From Prevotella sp. (GTDB taxonomy: Bacteria > Bacteroidota > Bacteroidia > Bacteroidales > Bacteroidaceae): 7,175 nt of DNA. Each line of letters begins with the position of its first letter. The first letter of the stretch is position 1. Positions 1 to 6,166 of the stretch are shown here, one piece after another. Made by a program: the position numbers and the translations under genes. The stretch lies in contig JAFPAS010000301.1 in assembly GCA_017424205.1 (NCBI GenBank), forward strand, positions 1-7,175, in the 5' to 3' direction. The notes under the pieces were generated by a model. It saw nothing but the letters and a program-made list of their open reading frames with translations, was not told the origin of the DNA and did not search any database.

Positions 1-3000
1 ATCTGGGAGAGGTTAGTGAAGATATTCTTCATGACGGCAAGAAATTCTATGAAAGCGGCATGCCTATTGACGGAACTGCGGCATATAGCACAACACAATG
101 GGGTAGAGTGCCTACGCAAGCTGCAGTCACTTATGCGTTCTCTAACGAATCAGGCACACGTCAGAAGCAGGATGTAGGATATAACGGACTTACTAACGAT
201 GAAGAGAGGACCTTTAGTGGGTATAGTAATTTCCTGTCATACGTACAGACAAACTTTAACCCTGCCGATTCTATATACCAAGCCATAATGGCTGACCCTG
301 CTGCCGATGACTACCAGTATTTCCGCAGTTCGGATTTTGACAGAGAAGAAGCTGGAATCTTAAAGCGATATAAGCATATCAACGGTCCGCAAGGCAACTC
401 GCCAGATTCAGAACAGCGTACCGAGTCGTATGATACGTCATACAAAACAGCGCCAGATGTTGAAGATATCAATCAAGATTATACGCTTAATGAATACGAG
501 AAGTATTATCAGTATAAAGTTTCGCTCTATCCAGAGAAGCTTGTCGTAGGCGAGAACTATATTGTAGATAAACGTGTCGTAGCTCCGACACTTCGTAACG
601 GAGAGCGTGACAGCGTGACATGGTATCAGTTCCGCATTCCGCTTAAGACAAGAGCAGAAGGAGCAACAAGAGTAGGTTCTATCTCTGATTTCTCTTCTAT
701 TCGTTTTATGCGAATGTTCCTTACTAATTTCCAGCAGCCAGTCGTGCTGCGATTTGGAACGCTCGACCTTGTTCGTGGAGAATGGCGCGTGTATGAACAA
801 AACCTCAACACCGCGTCGGCTAATACAGCGGTGATGGCTGTTTCGGCTGTTAATATTGAAGAGAATAACGACAAGACGCCAGTCAACTATGTCCTGCCAC
901 CTGGCATTTCGCGTGTTGTCGATCCGTCGCAGCCACAGCTCACGGAGAATAATGAACAGGCACTTGCCATGACCCTGACTAATATGTCGTCAGGCGATGC
1001 GAAGTGTGTGTATAAGAATACTACCATAGACCTTAGAAACTACAAGCGTCTGCAGATGTTTGTTCATGCTAATGCGTTTGAGTCTAATGTCACCAATCTG
1101 CAAGACAACCAGCTGGCGCTTTTCGTGCGTTTAGGCTCAGACTATAAGTCTAACTACTACGAGTATGAGATACCATTGAAACTCACACCAGCTGGCAGAT
1201 ACGACACCTATTCAGGTAAGGACTGTCGTGAGGTTTGGCCATTGGAGAATATGCTCGATATCAATCTCGGCCTCTTTACAGCGCTGAAGAAAGACCGTAA
1301 TCGTGCTAAGAGTGAAGGACAGGCTTCTTATAATCAGGTGTTTACGGGTTATGATGATAATAATCCGAAAAATAAGATTTCCATTATGGGTAATCCTACA
1401 CTTGGCGAAGTGAAGACTATTATCGTCGGTGTACGTAACCTTTCGTCTGAGGTCAAGGCTGGCGAGGTATGGGTTAACGAACTTCGTTTGCGTGAGACGA
1501 ACAACGAAGGAGGATGGGCAGCACAGGGCAACATGTATCTCCAGCTTTCAGATCTTGGCACTATGAATTTCACAGGACGTCATACGACATCTGGATTCGG
1601 CGGACTGGAGGAAGGCGTTGCGCAGCGTTCTACCGATGACTATTCTTCATACTCAGCAACGGTAAATGTCGAATTGGGTAAGTTCTTCCCTGATAAGGCG
1701 AAGGTGTCTGCGCCTCTTTACTATAGTGTAACTAAGGAAAAGACCTCGCCGAAGTATAATCCGCTTGACACGGATATGGAACTTGATGATGCTCTTGATG
1801 CATATACAGACCGTCATCAGCGCGACTCAGTAGAGAGTATAGCAGTGACAAAGGTGACAAACACCAACTTCTCATTATCTAATCTCCGTGTCGGAGTGGC
1901 TACAAAAGGACACCCGATGCCGTACGATCCAGCCAATTTCTCATTCTCATATAGCCACTCGCATACCAGCAAGCAAGGTGAGACAACAGTATATGAGAAT
2001 GAAGACAACTGGCGCGGTTCGCTCAATTATGCTTGGAGCCCGGTTTACAAGCCTCTCGTACCGTTCCGCAAATTGAAGACAAAGTCGAAGTATGCTACCA
2101 TACTTAAAAATATAAATTTCAACTGGCTGCCGCAGAGCATAGCATTTAATACTGATATCTCACGCTCATACTATGAATTGCAGGAGCGTGATATGGAGTC
2201 GACAGAGGGAACGCAGCTTCCGTTAGTCTTCAATTCACAGTTTATGTGGAACAGAGACTTTAATATACGATGGGATATGACGAAGAATCTGCAGTTCAGT
2301 ATGCAGACAGCGACCCATGCAGAAGTAGAGCAGCCATACACTGCGGTGAATAAAGACCTCTATCCAGACCGATATGAGGCATGGAAAGACTCAGTATGGA
2401 CAAGTATTAAGCATCTTGGTACTCCGTTAGACTATAGTCAGAATGTAACAGCATCCTATCGCTTGCCACTCAGTCAGTTACCAATATTCGACTGGCTGAC
2501 AGGCAATGGCACATATTCTTCTACATACAACTGGGTGCGCGGTACGGAACTCGAGGACGGTACGTCGCTCGGCAACACCATTGCCATGAACCGTACTTAC
2601 ACGCTGAACGGTACATTCGATATGGAGAAATTGTATAACCATATACCGTTCCTCAAGAAGACGAATGAAAGATTCAAAAAGCAGATACGCAAGCCGGTGA
2701 AAAAGACCACCCGTAATAATGCAAAGGCTGATGATAAGAAGAAGGATGACCCGAAGAGCAAGTTGCCTCTGAACAAGAACACCATGTCTCTTGAAGTTAC
2801 GCTCTATCCGGATAGTGCGATAACGGTGTCGCATAATCGCAAGTCGAAACGTCTTATCGTTACAGCTAAAACTCAAGACGGAAAGACCATACCTGTGAGG
2901 TTCAAGCCAACAAACGATAATAAGATTGCGGTGCGCATAAAGGCCGATACAGCCACAATGGTGAAACTTTCCATTACAAAGAAAGAAAATCTTGAAGATA

Positions 3001-4484
3001 AAAAATGGTATAAGGCGGCTCAGTCAGCAGCACGACTGCTTATGATGGTTCGCAATGTCAATTTCACTTACCGCAACACATATGCCATGTCGCTTCCGGG
3101 CTTCATGCCGATGGTAGGCGATGCATTCGGACAGCGTAGCACTGATGGTCTTATGTCGCCAGGTCTTGATTTTGCTTTCGGCTTCGTGGGCGACGACTAT
3201 ATCGATAAGGCTAACAGTCGCGGATGGCTTCTTAATGCAGACTCTATAGCGACACCAGCTACGACAAACAATACAGAAGACCTCAGTCTGAAGCTTACGC
3301 TTGAGCCATTCCGTGATTTCAAGATTGACCTCAATGCTAACCGTACGCAGACGCGTGCCAAGAGTGTGCAATATATGTATGCTGGCAATCCTACCACACA
3401 GACCGGCACATTCACGATGACAACTCTTTCGCTCTCTACAGCCTTTGAGGGCATGGGCAGTGCATCAAATGGTTTCCATTCGAAAACCTTCGAGAAGTTC
3501 TGCAAGTCGCTGCCGTCATTCCGTGAGAAGGTTGAGGCGCAGTATGCTGGTGCCCGTTATCCAGCTGGAACATCGCTTGCAGGTCAGACATTCGATGCTG
3601 CCAATGGCGGCGTCAATCAGTACAGCGCAGACGTTATGGTTCCAGCATTCCTTAACGCTTATACGTCAATGGGTGGTGGAAGCCTGTCACTCTTCCCGAC
3701 GCTGTCGAAGCTACTGCCTAACTGGTCACTGCGTTACAGCGGCCTTGGCAAGCTAACATGGTTCAGCGATAAGTTTAAGAGTGTCACAATCTCCCATGCA
3801 TATAAGAGTATATATGCCGTAGGCTCATACAGCAGTTTCTCAACATATATGGAATATATGAACGGACTGGGCTTCATAACCAATGCCGCCACGTCAATGC
3901 CTATACCTAATTCAATGTATAATATCTCGCAGGTGAGCATTAATGAGGCATTCTCTCCGTTGCTCGGTCTCAATGTGACACTGAAGAACGATATGACGCT
4001 GAAGATGGAATACCGCACGACAAGAGTGGTCAATCTCTCTATGACGAGCGTTCAGTTGTCTGAGGCTACATCAAAAGACTGGGTGGTAGGTATGGCATAT
4101 AAGATACCAGACTTCACATTGTTCTCTTCATCTAACCACAGAAAGGTGAAAAACAGCGGCAACAAGAATAGCGAGCAGGAACAGACTACACGCACATCGA
4201 CACGCCGACGTGGCGGATTCAGTCATGACCTTAATCTGCGTCTTGATATCAGCTACCGAAGCCAGGCAGCAATCAATCGCGATATCGCCACTATGACTTC
4301 TACTGCAACGAGCGGAAACAATGCCTTTAAACTCTCTTTCTCTGCAGATTACACAGTATCGCGTCTGCTGACCATGAGTTTCTATCTCGACCGTCAGACC
4401 AATAAGCCGCTGCTGTCAAATAACTCATATCCTACAACTACGCAAGATTTCGGTTTCGCATTGAAATTCTCGCTTGATAGGTAG
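1..4484 (+). CDS. sprA: SprA/Sov, T9SS outer-membrane translocon, C-terminal part (5' partial)
   Basis: SprA is the very large outer-membrane beta-barrel that forms the protein-conducting channel of the Bacteroidota type IX secretion system, used to export CTD-bearing proteins and, in gliding species, adhesins. The frame is open from the first complete codon at base 3, so the ATG at 60 is internal; 1493 residues are visible and the family is usually about 2400-2500, so roughly the N-terminal 40% is missing. Family landmarks, recognised from memory and numbered from base 3: LGEVSEDILHDGKKFYESG at 1-19 followed by a WGRVP segment, WVNELRL at 490-496, GKFFPDK near 559, NPLDTD at 586-591, WVRGTELEDGTSLGN near 844-858, LPGFMPMVGDAFGQ near 1031, FSPLLGLNVTLKND from 1317, and a terminal strand ending FALKFSLDR. 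Alternating hydrophobic and polar stretches rich in Tyr, Ser, Thr and Asn fit a transmembrane barrel. A lysine-rich hydrophilic insert occupies about residues 885-1010. The stop is TAG at 4482-4484, with no frameshift or internal stop. Family assignment is firm; the exact symbol is sov in Porphyromonas. Confidence 0.97.
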   Translation, partial: LGEVSEDILHDGKKFYESGMPIDGTAAYSTTQWGRVPTQAAVTYAFSNESGTRQKQDVGYNGLTNDEERTFSGYSNFLSYVQTNFNPADSIYQAIMADPAADDYQYFRSSDFDREEAGILKRYKHINGPQGNSPDSEQRTESYDTSYKTAPDVEDINQDYTLNEYEKYYQYKVSLYPEKLVVGENYIVDKRVVAPTLRNGERDSVTWYQFRIPLKTRAEGATRVGSISDFSSIRFMRMFLTNFQQPVVLRFGTLDLVRGEWRVYEQNLNTASANTAVMAVSAVNIEENNDKTPVNYVLPPGISRVVDPSQPQLTENNEQALAMTLTNMSSGDAKCVYKNTTIDLRNYKRLQMFVHANAFESNVTNLQDNQLALFVRLGSDYKSNYYEYEIPLKLTPAGRYDTYSGKDCREVWPLENMLDINLGLFTALKKDRNRAKSEGQASYNQVFTGYDDNNPKNKISIMGNPTLGEVKTIIVGVRNLSSEVKAGEVWVNELRLRETNNEGGWAAQGNMYLQLSDLGTMNFTGRHTTSGFGGLEEGVAQRSTDDYSSYSATVNVELGKFFPDKAKVSAPLYYSVTKEKTSPKYNPLDTDMELDDALDAYTDRHQRDSVESIAVTKVTNTNFSLSNLRVGVATKGHPMPYDPANFSFSYSHSHTSKQGETTVYENEDNWRGSLNYAWSPVYKPLVPFRKLKTKSKYATILKNINFNWLPQSIAFNTDISRSYYELQERDMESTEGTQLPLVFNSQFMWNRDFNIRWDMTKNLQFSMQTATHAEVEQPYTAVNKDLYPDRYEAWKDSVWTSIKHLGTPLDYSQNVTASYRLPLSQLPIFDWLTGNGTYSSTYNWVRGTELEDGTSLGNTIAMNRTYTLNGTFDMEKLYNHIPFLKKTNERFKKQIRKPVKKTTRNNAKADDKKKDDPKSKLPLNKNTMSLEVTLYPDSAITVSHNRKSKRLIVTAKTQDGKTIPVRFKPTNDNKIAVRIKADTATMVKLSITKKENLEDKKWYKAAQSAARLLMMVRNVNFTYRNTYAMSLPGFMPMVGDAFGQRSTDGLMSPGLDFAFGFVGDDYIDKANSRGWLLNADSIATPATTNNTEDLSLKLTLEPFRDFKIDLNANRTQTRAKSVQYMYAGNPTTQTGTFTMTTLSLSTAFEGMGSASNGFHSKTFEKFCKSLPSFREKVEAQYAGARYPAGTSLAGQTFDAANGGVNQYSADVMVPAFLNAYTSMGGGSLSLFPTLSKLLPNWSLRYSGLGKLTWFSDKFKSVTISHAYKSIYAVGSYSSFSTYMEYMNGLGFITNAATSMPIPNSMYNISQVSINEAFSPLLGLNVTLKNDMTLKMEYRTTRVVNLSMTSVQLSEATSKDWVVGMAYKIPDFTLFSSSNHRKVKNSGNKNSEQEQTTRTSTRRRGGFSHDLNLRLDISYRSQAAINRDIATMTSTATSGNNAFKLSFSADYTVSRLLTMSFYLDRQTNKPLLSNNSYPTTTQDFGFALKFSLDR

Positions 4485-4485
4485 G

Positions 4486-4553
4486 TTGTTTAGTAGACAA
4501 GTTGACGAGTAAACAAGTTGACAAGTAGACGAGTTGTTTGTTTAGTTGACGAG
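4486..4553. repeat. Degenerate octamer repeat array in the sprA-dacB gap
   Basis: The sequence starting two bases after the sprA stop can be read as consecutive 8-bp units, nearly all ending in AG: TTGTTTAG (4486), TAGACAAG (4494), TTGACGAG (4502), TAAACAAG (4510), TTGACAAG (4518), TAGACGAG (4526), a 4-bp half unit TTGT (4534), then TTGTTTAG (4538) and TTGACGAG (4546) again. TAAACAA at 4510-4516 is the exact reverse complement of TTGTTTA at 4486-4492 and at 4538-4544, so two alternative 7-bp stems are possible. No T-run follows, so this is not a standard intrinsic terminator. Similar TAGACAAG/TTGACGAG-like strings are, from memory, frequent between Bacteroidales genes, but their function is unknown to me. 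The remainder of the 130-bp gap (4554-4614) is AT-rich leader with no convincing promoter match. Confidence 0.8.
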
Positions 4554-4614
4554 AAGTTCCTTGAGTGTAACGAAAAAACAATCAACTTCCGAAACATAGT
4601 TAAAGAATAATGTT

Positions 4615-5988
4615 ATGAACATCATAAGATATATCGTCATATTTCTGTTTCAGATTGCTGGGAGTGCTGTAGCGTTCGGCATGCCTCTCTCTGCTATACG
4701 TGTCGTCGATGCAGAAGAGACAGACTCCCTGTCAGCCGATAGCCTCTGTGCCGACACTATAGTCACGCTGACGCTGCCTGAAAAGCTTGACAGCATTTTT
4801 CGTGATAAGCTTCTGCAGACTTCACAGATAGGATTCATGGCGTACGACCTTACGGCAGACACATTGCTCTATGCACACAATGAGCATCAGACCATGCGCC
4901 CCGCATCGACCATGAAACTGCTGACTGCCATAGCCGCCCTGGATCGTCTGGGAGGTTCATATCGTTACGCTACATCATTAAAGGCTGATGGTAATATATA
5001 TATAGGTAAAGACGGCGACGAGGAATCACTCACTCTGGCAGGTAATGTTATTGTTGCGGGAGGTATGGACCCATGCTTCGGCAGTGATGATATGCATGCT
5101 TTCATCGATGCGATACGCCGTGAGCATGTCGACACCATATATGGCGAGGCGCTTGCCGACATGTCGTTCAAAGAACCAGTGCTGCTTGGCGAAGGCTGGT
5201 GCTGGGACGATGATAATCCTGTGATTACAGCCCTGCCATGGAACAGAAAAGACATATTCATGCAGAAGTTCAAGACTATGCTCTCTGATGCTGGCATCGT
5301 GCTTCTCACGCCACAGCACGAAGCTGACACTCTTATGCTCTCTGACACCATTAGCTCTGAGTGTTCTGCGCAGAGTGCCATGCCAGTCGTACCGGCATTC
5401 ATGCGCGGAAAGAAAATCAGCAGTGCCAATGCGATATGCTGCACACGTTATCACACCATTGGGCAGATACTTATGCGTATGATGAAACGTTCTGACAATC
5501 TCTATGCTGAGTCGCTCTTTTATCATCTTGCTGCCGCAAAGCGTCGTCCGGCAAAAGCGGAATATGCAGCAGACATTATGAAAAAACTATTGCAGAAAAT
5601 TGGAGTGACGCATACGAACTACCGCATAGCCGACGGCTCCGGACTATCGCTATATAACTATCAGACAGCCGATATGCAGATACGACTGCTGCGCTATGCA
5701 TATCAAAATGCTAATATCTTCGAGCATCTCTATCCGTCATTGCCGATAGCTGGTGTTGACGGAACACTCCAGAAACGCATGCGCAACACCATATGCCATG
5801 ACAATGTGCGTGGAAAGACAGGCACGCTGACAGGTATCTCGTCACTCTCAGGCTATCTTACTGCTGCTAATGGCAACGTCATAGCATATGCCATAATCAA
5901 TCAGGGAGTGATGCGTGCCGCCCATGCAAAGACGATGCAGGACAGAATATGCCAAGCACTGTGTGAATATAATAAAGATACTTTTTAA
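4615..5988 (+). CDS. dacB: PBP4/DacB-type D-alanyl-D-alanine carboxypeptidase (peptidase S13)
   Basis: A complete 457-residue low-molecular-weight class C penicillin-binding protein. The family acts in the periplasm, removing the terminal D-Ala from peptidoglycan pentapeptides and often cleaving D-Ala-meso-DAP cross-links; it is a beta-lactam target. All three active-site motifs are visible: SxxK as S98-T-M-K101 inside RPASTMKLLTAIAAL (nucleophile S98), SxN as S293-D-N295, and KTG as K401-T-G403. The S13 signature ADGSGLS at 339-345 is also present. About 190 residues separate the first two motifs, as expected for the extra domains of PBP4 proteins, and the length is close to E. coli PBP4 (477). 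Residues 1-20 form a signal peptide ending AVA, with cleavage predicted before F21. The ATG at 4615 is chosen because the next Met (23) would remove this signal; no strong ribosome-binding site precedes it, only AT-rich sequence. Nine cysteines are present, relatively many for a periplasmic protein. It lies 130 bp after sprA on the same strand, so read-through is possible but not shown. Whether it is mainly a carboxypeptidase or an endopeptidase cannot be told. Confidence 0.95.
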   Translation: MNIIRYIVIFLFQIAGSAVAFGMPLSAIRVVDAEETDSLSADSLCADTIVTLTLPEKLDSIFRDKLLQTSQIGFMAYDLTADTLLYAHNEHQTMRPASTMKLLTAIAALDRLGGSYRYATSLKADGNIYIGKDGDEESLTLAGNVIVAGGMDPCFGSDDMHAFIDAIRREHVDTIYGEALADMSFKEPVLLGEGWCWDDDNPVITALPWNRKDIFMQKFKTMLSDAGIVLLTPQHEADTLMLSDTISSECSAQSAMPVVPAFMRGKKISSANAICCTRYHTIGQILMRMMKRSDNLYAESLFYHLAAAKRRPAKAEYAADIMKKLLQKIGVTHTNYRIADGSGLSLYNYQTADMQIRLLRYAYQNANIFEHLYPSLPIAGVDGTLQKRMRNTICHDNVRGKTGTLTGISSLSGYLTAANGNVIAYAIINQGVMRAAHAKTMQDRICQALCEYNKDTF

Positions 5989-6047
5989 GAAGATATAGGA
6001 AGATAAAGGAAGATATGCCGCTTTCGCGGCGAAGATAGAGGACGATA
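5987..6047. repeat. GAAGATA short repeats with 10-bp period
   Basis: GAAGATA occurs exactly at 5989-5995, 5999-6005, 6009-6015 and 6031-6037, and a one-base variant GACGATA at 6041-6047. The first three are spaced exactly 10 bp apart and the last two are also 10 bp apart, with the small GC hairpin at 6017-6030 between the two groups. The array begins immediately after the dacB stop codon (TAA 5986-5988). No protein is encoded here. The period of about one helical turn may be a sign of protein binding or simply of slippage; the sequence does not decide between these. Confidence 0.75.
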
Positions 6048-6102
6048 CTTTGGCAAGCGGGTGTTCTGCATCAAAACAAATGTCATTTATCTCCTTCTAT
6101 CT
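5991..6102. repeat. Long imperfect inverted repeat downstream of dacB
   Basis: The 17-base arm at 5991-6007 (AGATATAGGAAGATAAA) faces the arm at 6086-6102 (TTTATCTCCTTCTATCT). Aligned as a stem, 14 of 17 positions are Watson-Crick pairs, one is a G-U wobble and two are mismatches. The arms enclose about 78 bases containing the small GC hairpin at 6017-6030. The arms are purine-rich and pyrimidine-rich and one overlaps the GAAGATA repeats, so part of the match could come from low complexity. No T-tract follows the structure, so it would be an unusual terminator. It could instead protect or process the dacB transcript 3' end, which is an inference. Confidence 0.5.
6017..6030. other. Small perfect GC-rich hairpin after dacB
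   Basis: GCCGC at 6017-6021 and GCGGC at 6026-6030 are perfect reverse complements around a TTTC tetraloop, giving a 5-bp all-GC stem in an otherwise AT-rich gap 28 bases after the dacB stop codon. The downstream bases (GAAGATAGAG) contain no T-run on the + strand, so a classical rho-independent terminator is not supported, though the position after a gene end fits a weak terminator or an RNA 3'-end structure. Confidence 0.55.
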
Positions 6103-6122
6103 ACAAGGCAAGCGGAACTTGC
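6052..6122. repeat. GGCAAGCGG direct repeat, second copy within a small hairpin
   Basis: The 9-mer GGCAAGCGG occurs at 6052-6060 and again at 6107-6115. In the second copy, GCAAG (6108-6112) pairs perfectly with CTTGC (6118-6122) around the loop CGGAA. This hairpin lies 44 bases before the start codon of the lyase gene and would fall in its 5' leader if transcription comes from upstream. The remaining leader (6123-6166) is AT-rich. TAACTTTA at 6155-6162 resembles the Bacteroidota -7 box but lies too close to the ATG to be its promoter. Confidence 0.5.
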
Positions 6123-6166
6123 GAAACTTAAATATAGGAATTAATCAAACTACATAACTTTAATTT

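Noticed and set aside
60..62. ATG at 60 as the start of the sprA gene
   Set aside because: The frame is open to the left edge and the 19 residues before this Met (LGEVSEDILHDGKKFYESG) match a conserved SprA stretch, so the Met is internal.
438..3505. Several minus-strand open frames of 62-132 aa, and small + strand frames at 1888 and 3445, inside sprA
   Set aside because: All are overlapped by the continuous sprA frame with family motifs along its length. The short frames have no family resemblance and are shadow frames.
4553..4589. GAAGTT (4553-4558) and AACTTC (4584-4589) as a terminator hairpin for sprA
   Set aside because: The stem is only 6 bp, AT-rich, with a 25-base loop and no following T-run; this is expected by chance in such sequence.
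4725..4763. Short internal duplication in DacB (DSLSADSLCADT) as a repeat domain
   Set aside because: It covers only about 12 residues in the linker between the signal peptide and the catalytic domain; it is low-complexity sequence without support as a domain.
5026..5526. Antisense open frames of 166 aa and (4965-5444) 159 aa on the minus strand opposite dacB
   Set aside because: They lie wholly within the dacB coding region, show no recognisable domain or signal peptide, and have compositions expected of the reverse complement of a coding sequence. The + strand frame has complete catalytic motifs.
6155..6162. TAACTTTA as a Bacteroidota -7 promoter box (TAnnTTTG) for the lyase gene
   Set aside because: It ends only 4 bases before the ATG, so transcription would start inside the gene, and no TTTG box is found at the expected distance upstream.
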